A DNA stretch of 64,000 nucleotides from Bog-159 sp049511415 (GCA_049511415.1 JBEKYC010000034.1:37310-101309); one strand, 5' to 3'; positions 1 to 8,836 are shown, numbered from the stretch's first letter. Numbers and translations: made by a program. The notes: generated by a model not told the origin, from the sequence alone.

Positions 1-331
1 CAGGACCCCAATCCTTCATAAACTCGGCGAAGGCATAGTCACGGCAGGGATGCTCTGCCGTACAGTTCCACAGCGCATAGGCCGCCTTGTAATCCTGGCG
101 CTGGAGGAGATTGAAGAAACTCTTGACGCGGCTCTCCTGGCGGTGATTGCGCAGGATCTGCGACAGCCTGGCTACCGGCTGGATGCGCAGGATCTCGGTC
201 TTGTCCCAAACAAAGAGAATGAACCAAAGGAACAAGAGGACCAGGGCGGCGGCTCCCAAAACAAGGATGAGCTTATTGCGCCGTTCGCGCCGTTCGTCGC
301 CGGCCCCATAATGGTCGAGATAGCCAGGCAT
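1..331 (-). CDS. Membrane-anchored protein, 3' end outside window
   Basis: The first 110 codons are visible and the frame runs open off the window edge. The N-terminus is short and charged (GDERRERRNK, residues 11-20), followed by one strong hydrophobic segment at about residues 21-43 (LILVLGAAALVLLFLWFILF). A hydrophilic part then begins that looks extracytoplasmic and contains two cysteines (WNCTAEHPC). That predicts a single-pass protein with its N-terminus in the cytoplasm. The start ATG lies 8 bases after the stop of the OmpH-like gene, so the two are probably co-transcribed. I do not recognise the family from this fragment. Confidence 0.6.
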   Translation of the reverse strand, partial: MPGYLDHYGAGDERRERRNKLILVLGAAALVLLFLWFILFVWDKTEILRIQPVARLSQILRNHRQESRVKSFFNLLQRQDYKAAYALWNCTAEHPCRDYAFAEFMKDWGP

Positions 332-339
332 GGCGTCGA

Positions 340-864
340 TTATTTTGCCGGGTAAGCCTTATCGTAAGCCGTGATGGCATCGCTGGTGATATCCAGCGCG
401 GGCTTGAAGAAGACGGTGCCCTGGACGTCCACGACGACGTCCAATCCTTTTTCATCGGCGAGTTTGCGCACCACTTCCTGCATGCGCTGGCTGCTGCCGC
501 CCAGGATTTGCTGCCGTTCGGCGTTGACATCGGCCTGCAGGTCGTCGTTCATGCGCTGCAGTTGGCGCTGTTTGAACTGGCCCTGGGAGGTCAAGTCGGT
601 CTCGGCGGCCGGGGTGAGTTTGCCGGCGTTGACCTGCAACTGCTGCTTGATGCCATCGATCTCGCGCTGCAGCTTTTCCATAGCCTGCTGGCGGGGCCGG
701 TACTTGGCCTCCATTTCGGCTTGCGCCTTCTTGATCTCGGCGGTGGCGAGCACGGCTCGCTGGAGGCTGACAACGCCGACTTTGGTCTGGCTGTAGGCGG
801 CCTGACTGAGAGGGACGAGGGCAAGGCAGGCCACAGCCAACCGCGCCCCAAAACTTACAGACAT
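340..864 (-). CDS. OmpH/Skp-like periplasmic chaperone
   Basis: 174 residues. In proteobacteria Skp holds unfolded outer-membrane proteins in the periplasm on their way to the BAM complex. A signal peptide covers about residues 1-25 (hydrophobic LAVACLALVPL, then AYSQ). The mature part opens with KVGVVSLQRAV, typical of the OmpH family, and continues as a long Gln/Glu/Lys-rich coiled coil (about residues 40-130), ending in a short beta-rich tail (LDVVVDVQGTVFF). The frame extends 16 codons further upstream, but the ATG at 864 is chosen because AAAGGAG sits 10 bases before it. The family assignment is good; the client range is unknown. Confidence 0.8.
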   Translation of the reverse strand: MSVSFGARLAVACLALVPLSQAAYSQTKVGVVSLQRAVLATAEIKKAQAEMEAKYRPRQQAMEKLQREIDGIKQQLQVNAGKLTPAAETDLTSQGQFKQRQLQRMNDDLQADVNAERQQILGGSSQRMQEVVRKLADEKGLDVVVDVQGTVFFKPALDITSDAITAYDKAYPAK

Positions 865-942
865 GGGATTCAGGAACTCCTTTTGAAGTGTACGAAAGAA
901 ATAAGGTAACACAACGGCGAGGGAGGGCTAAAGCGGATTGAC

Positions 943-981
943 GCGGGACTGAATTCCCGCGCGGGCTGAAGCCCACCCCCC
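943..981 (+). repeat. REP-like double-hairpin element, copy 1
   Basis: Two adjacent palindromes: GCGGGA-ctgaat-TCCCGC, then GGGCT-ga-AGCCC, followed by a run of C. It lies between the OmpH-like gene and gap. A near-identical copy on the other strand occupies 32393-32431, so this is a dispersed element rather than a local hairpin. No transposase is associated with it here. Confidence 0.7.
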
Positions 982-1026
982 GATAAGCTGTGCGGGCGCA
1001 TGCAGGCTGCGGAAAACCGCTTGCTT

Positions 1027-1054
1027 ACGCGCGGCTCGGAACGCGCGGCTCGGA
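1027..1054. repeat. 14-bp perfect tandem duplication
   Basis: ACGCGCGGCTCGGA occurs twice in direct succession immediately downstream of the gap stop codon. It looks like a simple slippage duplication; no function is evident. Confidence 0.7.
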
Positions 1055-1056
1055 AG

Positions 1057-2064
1057 CTAGAGGCCTTTGGCGGCCAGGAATGCGACGAGGTCGACGACGC
1101 GGCAGGAATAGCCCCACTCGTTGTCGTACCAGGAGATGACTTTCAGGAGATTGCCGTCGAGCACTTTAGTCATTTGTCCATCGACGATGGAGCTGTTGGG
1201 ATTGTGCAGCATGTCGGTGGAGACGACCGGGTCGTCGGTATAAGCCAGAATGCCTTTCATCGGGCCGGCAGCGGCGGCTTTGAAGGCATTGTTCACTTCC
1301 TCGGCAGTGGTATTGCGGGCAGTGAGGGCGACCAGATCGACGACGGAGACATCGGGGGTGGGGACGCGCATGGAATAGCCGTCCAGTTTGCCCTTCAACT
1401 CCGGCATGACCAAGCCGATGGCTTTGGCGGCGCCGGTGGTGGTGGGGATCATGTTGAGGGCGGCGGCGCGGGCGCGGCGGAGATCCTTGTGCGGAAAATC
1501 GAGCACGTTCTGATCGTTGGTGTAGCTATGAATGGTGGTCATGGATCCCTTGAGGATGCCGACCGTATCATGCAGAACCTTCACTACCGGCGCAAGGCAA
1601 TTGGTGGTGCAGGAAGCGTTGGAAAGGATGTTGTGCCTGGCGGGATCGTAAGTATGGTCGTTGACGCCGAGCACGAGAGTAACGTCTTCGTTCTTGGCGG
1701 GGGCGGAGATGATGACCTTTTTCACGCTGCCGCGCAGGTGCTTCGAAGCGTCATGGCCATCGGTGAACTTGCCGGTGGACTCGATGACGATCTGGGCGCC
1801 GACGGAGGTCCAATCGAGCTCCGCGGGGTCCTTGGTGGCGAAGACTTTGACTTTCTTGCCGCCGTAGATAATGGTGTCGCCCTCGGCATGAATTTCTTCG
1901 GGGAGGGTACCGAGCACGGAGTCGTATTTAAACAAATGCGCCAGAGTTTTGGTGTCGGTAAGATCGTTCACCGCCACGAATTCGATATCGTTCCGGCCGA
2001 GAGCAGCCCGGACCACATTACGGCCTATGCGGCCAAAGCCATTGATGCCAACCTTTACAGCCAT
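1057..2064 (-). CDS. gap: Glyceraldehyde-3-phosphate dehydrogenase, type I
   Basis: 335 residues, the normal length. It oxidises glyceraldehyde 3-phosphate to 1,3-bisphosphoglycerate with reduction of NAD in cytosolic glycolysis. The N-terminal Rossmann motif is VGINGFGRIGRN (residues 5-16), and the catalytic cysteine is C152 in SNASCTTNCLAP. An Asp at position 34 (VNDL) favours NAD over NADP. The open frame continues 62 codons upstream, but the ATG at 2064 gives the conserved start MAVKVGINGFG and is preceded by AGGAG. No pgk or tpi gene is adjacent. A candidate promoter and an upstream terminator (separate entries) suggest it is a single-gene transcript. Confidence 0.97.
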   Translation of the reverse strand: MAVKVGINGFGRIGRNVVRAALGRNDIEFVAVNDLTDTKTLAHLFKYDSVLGTLPEEIHAEGDTIIYGGKKVKVFATKDPAELDWTSVGAQIVIESTGKFTDGHDASKHLRGSVKKVIISAPAKNEDVTLVLGVNDHTYDPARHNILSNASCTTNCLAPVVKVLHDTVGILKGSMTTIHSYTNDQNVLDFPHKDLRRARAAALNMIPTTTGAAKAIGLVMPELKGKLDGYSMRVPTPDVSVVDLVALTARNTTAEEVNNAFKAAAAGPMKGILAYTDDPVVSTDMLHNPNSSIVDGQMTKVLDGNLLKVISWYDNEWGYSCRVVDLVAFLAAKGL

Positions 2065-2102
2065 TTCTTCTCCTAGAGTATTGAGTGTGTGGATTACTTT
2101 AA

Positions 2103-2132
2103 AGGATATCAGGAGGACACTATCCGGTGCAA
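2103..2132 (-). promoter_or_regulatory. Candidate promoter of gap
   Basis: On the minus strand TTGCAC and TATCCT are separated by 18 bases, about 40 bases upstream of the gap start. The match to the sigma-70 consensus is moderate. Its position between a terminator-like hairpin and the gene makes it plausible. Confidence 0.35.
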
Positions 2133-2139
2133 GGGAGAT

Positions 2140-2172
2140 AAAAAGGGCCGAATATAATATTAGGCCCCTTTT
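2140..2172 (-). terminator. Rho-independent terminator
   Basis: Inverted repeat with one bulge (AAAAGGGGCC, 13-base AT-only loop, GGCCCTTTTT read on the minus strand) ending in a T run. It lies downstream of the 2289-3083 gene and upstream of gap, so it would separate their transcripts. Because of the A and T arms it could also act in the other direction. Confidence 0.6.
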
Positions 2173-2288
2173 CGCCGAAAAGAGCGGGTCCCCTCGTGGT
2201 TGGAGTTTGAGATCGGGATGCGACCTCTCTCGGTGATGGCCAGTGTACACGGCCCCGAGGGCGGCTCGACGTTTCCGGACTTAGCAGT

Positions 2289-3083
2289 TCAATGCGGCGG
2301 TAACCTGGGATCGGCGACTTCGGTTCCGAGGCCGGCGTATTCTTCCTTAACCTTAGTCACTTTGCTGCCGCTGAAGGTGACGAAGACGATCTTCCCGGGA
2401 GGCTGGCCAAAGACCCAATCCTCGAGTTCGATGCCGTCCTTGACCTCACGCGATTTGTGGGTAGGGTGGCCGAGGGCGAGGAGCACCTGATCGCGGTCCA
2501 TGCCTTCGATGACTTTTTTTTCGGCGATGGCCTGCTTGACGGGGGCGGGCAGAACTTCGGCGTAGATCTCGGTGGCGCTGCGTTTTTCAAAATCGAGGAC
2601 CGAGGCAAGCATCTTTTTCACTTCGGAGGCTTTGATGGGCTCAAGCGGTTTGTGAAAGAGGAGTTCGATGGTGGTGCCACCGGGGGCGTTGGAATCGCCC
2701 CGGCCCAAGGTGTGGGCGGAGCCACCGCCGCCCATACCGCCCTGCACCTGGGCGCCATCGTACCATCTGCGGCCGCCGCTAAAGCCGCCGTTGATCTGTA
2801 GCACGAGACGATCGGACTCGATGCCGACTTTGGTGATGTGGACGAGGTCGCCGACGCGGCCGGCGGGGCCGTATTCACGCGAGGCGGCTTCCCACACTTT
2901 CTTGTCGAACGTGCCGCTGGATTCGAACGGCAGAGCCTTTTTGGAGCGCGGCAGAAATTGCTTGACGGTAGCGTATTCGGCGACCAGGCCGCGCATGAGT
3001 TCGATGCGATCCTGTTCGGTGAGTTTTTCGGTGGCGTGGAGGATGGGGACAAAAAGAACGATTAACGCGACCGCGATACGCAT
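2289..3083 (-). CDS. Secreted protein with BamE/SmpA-like C-terminal repeat
   Basis: 264 residues. A signal peptide occupies about residues 1-17 (MRIAVALIVLFVPILHA). The middle has a Gly-rich loop (GGMGGGGS). The C-terminal part, about residues 190-250, reads GMDRDQVLLALGHPTHKSRE then a Trp-containing strand (EDWVFG), resembling the BamE/SmpA fold in which a GMs-x-x-qV helix precedes GxP. In BamE this module helps outer-membrane protein assembly; here there is no lipobox and the role is unknown. The start at 3083 is chosen over the in-frame ATG five codons earlier because GGAG lies 10 bases before it. Monocistronic, with a terminator behind it. Confidence 0.6.
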   Translation of the reverse strand: MRIAVALIVLFVPILHATEKLTEQDRIELMRGLVAEYATVKQFLPRSKKALPFESSGTFDKKVWEAASREYGPAGRVGDLVHITKVGIESDRLVLQINGGFSGGRRWYDGAQVQGGMGGGGSAHTLGRGDSNAPGGTTIELLFHKPLEPIKASEVKKMLASVLDFEKRSATEIYAEVLPAPVKQAIAEKKVIEGMDRDQVLLALGHPTHKSREVKDGIELEDWVFGQPPGKIVFVTFSGSKVTKVKEEYAGLGTEVADPRLPPH

Positions 3084-3098
3084 AGTGAGCCGCTCCAA

Positions 3099-3522
3099 TT
3101 ATTTACATTGTACGACGGGCGGCTTGGGGGCGGGAGGGTACGGCCCGATGCGCGGTTGCAGTCTTTCGACTTGCTCGTCGTCCAGCACGAGGCCTTGGGA
3201 GCTGGCGCGAAAGAAAGAGAGTGCCGTAGAGGCGGTTTCATTTTCGGGCAGATTACGACCAGTTCGACGGTAACTGGCCCCACCGTCCTCCCTTCCACAT
3301 CCACTCATTGACGCCTCCAGCGCGCCGGGTGGCGCCGCGCAGATCCGCGTTGGACGCAGGCGGGACTGGCGTGGCGCGCATCAGCGACAACGCTTCGATG
3401 AGGTTAGATTTGCCGGACGCGTTAGGCCCGATGAGAACATTCAGGTTCTCTAATTCAAGCGGTGGATGGTTGGGACCAAACGAAAGAACGTTAGCTAACT
3501 TGATCCGCGAAGGAAGCGTTTG
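3099..3522 (-). pseudogene. Remnant of an SMC/RecF-type AAA ATPase
   Basis: Three reading frames together give the start of a family of ATP-binding proteins (AAA_21 type). Frame 1 (3256-3522) contains RIKLANVLSFG, LENLNVLIGPNASGKSNLIE with a perfect Walker A, then GVNEWMWKGGR, and stops at 3253. Frame 2 continues with VTVELVV and LRHSLSF. Frame 3 continues with GLVLDDEQVERL and stops at 3099. No start codon precedes frame 1, which follows a TGA at 3523-3525. The gene is therefore frameshifted at least twice and cut short; the Walker B and signature parts are absent. It lies against the 3' end of sdhB. Such ATPases are often accessory or defence genes, which would fit a lost import. Confidence 0.7.
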
Positions 3523-3531
3523 TCACCTTGA

Positions 3532-4284
3532 TCACTGGCCACGGCCGGTCACAACCGCCTTCAGAAAATCCCGGTTCATCCTGGCGATCACTTCGAGCGG
3601 TATGCTCTTCGGGCACACGGCTTCGCACTCGCCAACATTCGTGCAATAACCGAACGCCTCCTGGTTGCCCTGCGCCACCATCGCCACCGCGCGGCTATAG
3701 CGCTCGGGCTGCCCTTGCGGCAGCACTCCCAGGTGCGTGATCTTGGCGGCGGTGAACAGTGCCGCCGCGGCGTTCGGACACATCGCCACGCAAGCGCCGC
3801 AGCCGATGCACGCCGCCGCATCCATGGAAATATCCGCGATTTCCTTCGACACCAAAATAGCATTGCCGTCCGGCGCGCTACCCGTCGGCGCGCTGATATA
3901 GCCGCCCGCCGCGATGATGCGATCAAACGCGCTGCGGTCCACCGCCAAATCCTTGATGACCGGAAACGCGCGCGCACGCCAAGGCTCCAGGTACAGTTCG
4001 TCGCCATCCTTGAAATGCCGCATGTGCAACTGGCAAACGGTCGTCCCGCGCTGCGGACCATGCGCCACGCCGTTGATCATGAAACCGCACATGCCGCAAA
4101 TGCCCTCGCGGCAATCGTGGTCGAAGGCCACCGGCTCCTCGCCTTTCGCAATCAGGCCCTCGTTCAAAACGTCGAGCATCTCCAGGAACGACATCTCCGG
4201 ATTGACGTCCGGGAGTTCGTAGCGCACCATGCGGCCCTTCTCGCTCGCGTTCGGCTGGCGCCAGATATTGAGAGTCAGTCTCAT
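3532..4284 (-). CDS. sdhB: Succinate dehydrogenase/fumarate reductase iron-sulfur subunit
   Basis: 250 residues. It carries electrons from the flavoprotein to the membrane quinone site through three iron-sulfur clusters. The N-terminal plant-type ferredoxin motif is CREGICGMCG with a fourth Cys in TTVC. The C-terminal half has two ferredoxin clusters: CIGCGACVAMC with CPNA, and CTNVGECEAVCP. The gene is third in an sdhC-sdhA-sdhB order, and its ATG follows the sdhA stop directly. This sequence style, with RYELPDV near the start, is close to the type found with single-subunit cytochrome b anchors. Confidence 0.95.
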   Translation of the reverse strand: MRLTLNIWRQPNASEKGRMVRYELPDVNPEMSFLEMLDVLNEGLIAKGEEPVAFDHDCREGICGMCGFMINGVAHGPQRGTTVCQLHMRHFKDGDELYLEPWRARAFPVIKDLAVDRSAFDRIIAAGGYISAPTGSAPDGNAILVSKEIADISMDAAACIGCGACVAMCPNAAAALFTAAKITHLGVLPQGQPERYSRAVAMVAQGNQEAFGYCTNVGECEAVCPKSIPLEVIARMNRDFLKAVVTGRGQ

Positions 4285-6198
4285 CTACTTGTAACTCCGT
4301 TGGCTGGGATGCACATAGTCGAAATGCAGTGGTTCCTTATGCAGCGCTGGCGGCTGCCCTTCCCCGCGATACTCCCAGGCCGCCGCATAGGCGTACTCCG
4401 CATCGTTGCGCAGCGCCTCGCCATCCGGTGTTTGATACTCTTCGCGGAAATGGCCGCCGCAGGATTCATTGCGGTCCAGCGCATCCCGGCACATCAATTC
4501 GGCCAGTTCGAAGAAATCGCCCACGCGGCCGGCCTTTTCGAGCGACTGGTTCATCTCTTCGCCCGACCCGAGCACGCGCACATCGCGCCAGAATTCCTCG
4601 CGCAGCATCGGAATCTTTTCCAGCGCGACCCGCAAGCCTTCGGCCGTCCGCCCCATGCCGCAATATTCCCAAAGCAGCTTGCCTAAGTCGCGATGGAAAG
4701 AATCCACCGTGCGCGTGCCTTTGATTTCCAGCAAACGCTTGGTGCGCCTGGCGACCTGCGTCTCGGCTTCGCGGAAGGCGGCGTGACTGGTGTCCACCTT
4801 GGGAGGCTTGGAAGCGACCAGATAGTCGCCTATGGTGTACGGCAAGACAAAATAGCCATCCGCCAGACCCTGCATCAGGGCGCTGGCGCCCAACCGGTTT
4901 GCCCCGTGATCCGAAAAATTCGCTTCGCCGATCACGAATAATCCCGGAATCGTGCCCATCAGGTTGTAATCCACCCACAACCCGCCCATGGTGTAGTGAA
5001 TTGCGGGATAAATGCGCATCGGCGCCTCGTACGGATTCTCGCCCGTAATGCGCTCGTACATATCGAACAGGTTGCCGTAGCGTTCCTTGATGACGTGTTG
5101 GCCGAGCCGTTGGATGGCGTCCCGAAAATCCAGGTACACGCCCAGCCCGGATTCGCCTACGCCGCGGCCTTCGTCGCAGACCGCCTTGGCGTTGCGCGAC
5201 GCCACATCGCGCGGCACCAGGTTGCCGAAGCTGGGATAGCGGCGCTCCAGGTAGTAATCACGCTCCTCTTCGGGAATCTGGTTGGGCGCACGCTTGTCGC
5301 CTTTTTTCAACGGCACCCAGATACGGCCATCGTTGCGCAGCGACTCGCTCATCAGGGTCAGCTTCGATTGATACTCGCCGCTCACCGGAATGCAGGTCGG
5401 GTGAATCTGCGTGAAGCACGGATTGGCGAAATACGCGCCCTTCTTATATGCGCGCCAGATGGCCGTGGTATTGCAGCCTTTGGCGTTGGTGGAAAGATAA
5501 TAGGCGTTGCCGTAGCCGCCGGTGCCGAGCACCACCGCGTCGGCCACATGCGACTCGATTTTGCCGCTGATCAGATCGCGCGTCACGATGCCGCGGGCGT
5601 TGCCGTCGATCAGCACCAGGTCGAGCATTTCATGGCGCGGATACATCTTCACCTGCCCGGCGCCGATCTGGCGCTCCAGCGCCTGGTACGCACCTAGCAG
5701 CAACTGCTGCCCCGTCTGGCCCCGCGCATAGAAAGTTCGCGAAACCTGCGCGCCGCCGAAGGAGCGATTGTCCAGCAGGCCGCCGTACTCGCGCGCGAAG
5801 GGCACGCCCTGCGCCACGCACTGATCGATAATGTTGACGCTGATCTGCGCGAGGCGATAGACATTGGCCTCGCGTGCGCGGAAGTCGCCGCCCTTCACCG
5901 TGTCGTAGAACAGCCGGTAGACGCTGTCGCCGTCGTTATGATAGTTCTTGGCGGCGTTGATGCCACCCTGCGCGGCGATGGAGTGCGCGCGGCGCGGCGA
6001 ATCCTGGTAGCAGAAGCACTGCACGTTGTAACCCAGTTCGCCCAACGTAGCTGCCGCGCTGCCGCCGGCCAGTCCCGATCCCACCACGATGATGTTGTAC
6101 TTCCGTTTATTCGCTGGATTCACCAGCTTCAGATTGAATTTCTGATTTTCCCACAGGGTCTCGATCGGGCCGGCGGGTATCTTGGCATCGAGTTCCAT
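4285..6198 (-). CDS. sdhA: Succinate dehydrogenase/fumarate reductase flavoprotein subunit
   Basis: 637 residues. Catalytic subunit that interconverts succinate and fumarate with covalent FAD. The dinucleotide-binding motif IIVVGSGLAGGSAAAT is near residues 36-51. HSIAAQGGINAAK carries the histidine expected to bind FAD. Further conserved parts are HPTCIPVSGEYQSKL and HYTMGGLWVDYN. The open frame runs far upstream through sdhC in another frame, but ATG at 6198 is preceded by AGAGGAG and gives a normal start. It begins 12 bases after the sdhC stop and abuts sdhB, so all three genes are one transcript. Confidence 0.96.
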   Translation of the reverse strand: MELDAKIPAGPIETLWENQKFNLKLVNPANKRKYNIIVVGSGLAGGSAAATLGELGYNVQCFCYQDSPRRAHSIAAQGGINAAKNYHNDGDSVYRLFYDTVKGGDFRAREANVYRLAQISVNIIDQCVAQGVPFAREYGGLLDNRSFGGAQVSRTFYARGQTGQQLLLGAYQALERQIGAGQVKMYPRHEMLDLVLIDGNARGIVTRDLISGKIESHVADAVVLGTGGYGNAYYLSTNAKGCNTTAIWRAYKKGAYFANPCFTQIHPTCIPVSGEYQSKLTLMSESLRNDGRIWVPLKKGDKRAPNQIPEEERDYYLERRYPSFGNLVPRDVASRNAKAVCDEGRGVGESGLGVYLDFRDAIQRLGQHVIKERYGNLFDMYERITGENPYEAPMRIYPAIHYTMGGLWVDYNLMGTIPGLFVIGEANFSDHGANRLGASALMQGLADGYFVLPYTIGDYLVASKPPKVDTSHAAFREAETQVARRTKRLLEIKGTRTVDSFHRDLGKLLWEYCGMGRTAEGLRVALEKIPMLREEFWRDVRVLGSGEEMNQSLEKAGRVGDFFELAELMCRDALDRNESCGGHFREEYQTPDGEALRNDAEYAYAAAWEYRGEGQPPALHKEPLHFDYVHPSQRSYK

Positions 6199-6209
6199 AT
6201 GCGCTCCTC

Positions 6210-6896
6210 TTATAGCGTCAGAATGCCCAGCATCACCGAGACCGGGATGGAGATGTTGCCGATCGCCACGATCCAGGCGAATACGGCGGCGAATTTTTTC
6301 AGCAGCGGCGTGTAGCGCGGGTGATTGATTCCCAGCGACTGGAACATGCTCCACAGGCCGTGATACAGGTGCATGCACAGCAGCGCCATGGCGATGATGT
6401 AGAAGATGGCGATGGCCGGATGCTGGAATCCGCTGATCACGTTGGCGCGCACGTTTAATTCTTCGATGGGCACGATGCTGCCGGTGGTGAGGTGTAGCAC
6501 GTGGAAGATGACGAACGCCGCGATAATGGGTCCGCTCCAGATCATGGTGCGGGCGGCGTAACCCGCGGGCACGTCGTCCTTCTTCACGTAGGCCTGGGGA
6601 CGCGCCCTCTGCTTGAGCAGCCACAACTGCACCGAAGCGGTGATGTGCAGCGCGACCGATGCCAGCAGCACGGAGCGCGCGATCCAGAGCAGGATGGGGT
6701 GCGAGTGCAGGAACCTGGCATAGCCGTTGATCTGTTCGGGGTCGGGCGAATAGATCTGCAAATTGCCGATCAGGTGGGCCAGCACGTATCCGAACAGGAT
6801 GACACCGGTAACGGCCATTACGGCCTTCTTGCCGATGGTGGCCTGATAGAAACCGATGGAACGATTCAGTGGGTTGGAAGCTGCAAGAGCACTCAT
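6210..6896 (-). CDS. sdhC: Succinate dehydrogenase cytochrome b subunit (single anchor)
   Basis: 228 residues. Membrane anchor that binds haem and quinone for the SdhAB head. Five hydrophobic segments are visible, beginning with KAVMAVTGVILFGYVLAHLI (about residues 24-43). Histidines suited to di-haem ligation occur in the segments (AHLIGNL, LHITAS, FHVLHL, MHLYHG). One polypeptide of this length and the absence of sdhD indicate the large-anchor type found in Bacteroidetes, Acidobacteria and epsilonproteobacteria. The frame can begin with TTG four codons earlier, but ATG at 6896 gives the cleaner start. Confidence 0.9.
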   Translation of the reverse strand: MSALAASNPLNRSIGFYQATIGKKAVMAVTGVILFGYVLAHLIGNLQIYSPDPEQINGYARFLHSHPILLWIARSVLLASVALHITASVQLWLLKQRARPQAYVKKDDVPAGYAARTMIWSGPIIAAFVIFHVLHLTTGSIVPIEELNVRANVISGFQHPAIAIFYIIAMALLCMHLYHGLWSMFQSLGINHPRYTPLLKKFAAVFAWIVAIGNISIPVSVMLGILTL

Positions 6897-7057
6897 GGAA
6901 ATGTCCAAGATGTTTGGAACATTTCAGTATACTCGGATGCGCTTTGTTGCTGGGCGGCGGGTCGGATTGAAAGCCTGGAGGAGAGGCGATTGGATTTGGT
7001 AGGATCGTCGGAGATCGGTCGTTTCCGGAATCGCCGCGATCCGGGGCGCCACCAGCG

Positions 7058-8809
7058 ATGAAATCCACCACTACATCCGCGCACCGCCGCGCAGCCCGAT
7101 CTACACGCCGCGCGATTCCCGCGCCGCAACGCCCCGGCGTCGCCGGCCGGCCCTACCTGATCTATGCGGCTCTCTTTGGCGCCGTCCTGGTGGCATACTG
7201 GCCGGCCCTGCGCGGCGGCATGCTCTGGGACGATTCCGCCCACGTCACCAAACCTGCGCTGCAATCACTCCAGGGCCTGTGGCGGATCTGGTTCTCGCCA
7301 GGCACAACCCAGCAATACTATCCGCTGCTCTACAGCGCTTTCTGGGTCGAGCATCAATTTTGGGGTGACGCGGTGCTGGGCTATCATCTCGCCAACCTCG
7401 CGCAACATGCCGTGGCCGCGTGTCTGGTCGTGCTGATTGTGCGGCGTCTGGCGCTGCCCGGAGCCTGGCTTGCCGGTCTGTTATTCGCCCTGCATCCGGT
7501 CTGTGTTGAAGCCGTAGCCTGGATCTCCGAACAAAAGAGCACCCTCTCAGCGGTCTTTTATCTGGCCTCGGCGCTGGTCTACCTGAGCTTCGATCAGACC
7601 CGGCGGCGCTCGTCGTACTTCTGGGCGCTGGGCCTGTTCGTTCTGGCCCTGCTCACCAAGACAGTCACTGCCACGCTTCCCGGGGCTTTGCTGGTCATCT
7701 TCTGGTGGCAGCGCAGGCGGCTCAGTGGGCGGCGCGACGTGCGGCCACTGTTGCCATGGCTGGCGCTGGGCGCGATGGCGGGTATTTTGACTGCATGGAT
7801 GGAGCGCCATTTTGTAGGCGCGCAAGGTCCGGATTACGCGTGGAGTCCGATCCAGCGTATTCTGCTGGCCGGCCGGGCCATTTGCTTCTATGCCGCCAAG
7901 CTGGTTTGGCCCTTCAACCTGACGTTCAATTATCCACGCTGGAAACTCGACCCGAGCGCACCCTGGCAGTACCTGTATGTCCTGGGGGTCTTGGCGGCGG
8001 CCATCGCTTTTTACTACTTGGCCCAGAAGAAACAAGCACAGCGCGCTCCGCTGGCGGTTCTCCTTCTATTCGCGGGGACCTTGTTCCCGGTGCTTGGCTT
8101 CCTGAACGTCTACCCATTTATATATTCGTTCGTGGCCGATCACTTTCAATATCTGGCCAGCCTGGCAATCCTCGTGCCCGCGGCAGTGGTAGCCACCCGC
8201 GCCATGGCGGGTCTTAGGCCAGCCAGACGGGCCGCGGCCGCCGCGGTGCTGCCGGTCATGCTCGGCGCCCTGACGTTCCACCAAAGCGGCGACTACCGCG
8301 ATGTAGAAACGCTGTATCGCCAGACACTGGCGCGCAATCCGGACAGTTGGATGGCGCACAACAACCTGGGCGTTCTTCTTGCGGATCAGGGCCGCCTGAA
8401 CGAAGCCGTTGCCGAGTATAAGGCCGCGCTGCGTTTGAACCCCAACGACGCATCCGCGCACAACAATCTGGCAAACGCAATGATGCAGATGCCTGGACGC
8501 GAAGCGGAGGCCATCGCCGAGTACGTAGCGGGACTGCGTATTCTTCCCAGCATGGCCGAGGCGCACAATAACCTGGCGGTCCTGCTGTCCCGCACTCCGG
8601 GGCAGGCGCCGGCAGCCATCGCCGAATTCGAAACGGCCCTGCGCCTGGCGCCCGATTTCGCGGCAGCGCACAATGACTTTGGCGCCGTTCTGCTATCCGT
8701 TCCAGGGCGCCGCGCCGACGCCATCGCCCAGTTTCGCGCCGCCCTGGCGCTCAGCCCCAACGATCCGCGGTACCAAGGCAACCTTCAACTGGCTCTGTCG
8801 AGGCAATAG
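7058..8809 (+). CDS. Multi-pass membrane protein with C-terminal TPRs, GT-C-like
   Basis: 583 residues. A basic N-terminus is followed by about nine to ten hydrophobic segments up to residue 395. Then come TPR-type repeats (about residues 410-580) in which AHNNLGVLLADQGRLNEA is the clearest. The first lumenal loop has LRGGMLWDD, matching the acidic motif after the first helix in GT-C glycosyltransferases such as the TMTC/O-mannosyltransferase group. It is therefore likely to transfer sugar from a polyprenyl-phosphate donor outside the membrane, with TPRs for protein contact. It is divergent from sdhC and convergent with the helicase gene. The substrate cannot be inferred. Confidence 0.7.
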   Translation: MKSTTTSAHRRAARSTRRAIPAPQRPGVAGRPYLIYAALFGAVLVAYWPALRGGMLWDDSAHVTKPALQSLQGLWRIWFSPGTTQQYYPLLYSAFWVEHQFWGDAVLGYHLANLAQHAVAACLVVLIVRRLALPGAWLAGLLFALHPVCVEAVAWISEQKSTLSAVFYLASALVYLSFDQTRRRSSYFWALGLFVLALLTKTVTATLPGALLVIFWWQRRRLSGRRDVRPLLPWLALGAMAGILTAWMERHFVGAQGPDYAWSPIQRILLAGRAICFYAAKLVWPFNLTFNYPRWKLDPSAPWQYLYVLGVLAAAIAFYYLAQKKQAQRAPLAVLLLFAGTLFPVLGFLNVYPFIYSFVADHFQYLASLAILVPAAVVATRAMAGLRPARRAAAAAVLPVMLGALTFHQSGDYRDVETLYRQTLARNPDSWMAHNNLGVLLADQGRLNEAVAEYKAALRLNPNDASAHNNLANAMMQMPGREAEAIAEYVAGLRILPSMAEAHNNLAVLLSRTPGQAPAAIAEFETALRLAPDFAAAHNDFGAVLLSVPGRRADAIAQFRAALALSPNDPRYQGNLQLALSRQ

Positions 8810-8836
8810 ATCCGTCGCGACTGTTTCGCGATCAGA

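Noticed and set aside
1000..2076. 358-codon plus-strand frame rich in Gly and Asp
   Set aside because: It is the exact antisense of gap, has no ribosome-binding site and has the composition of a shadow frame.
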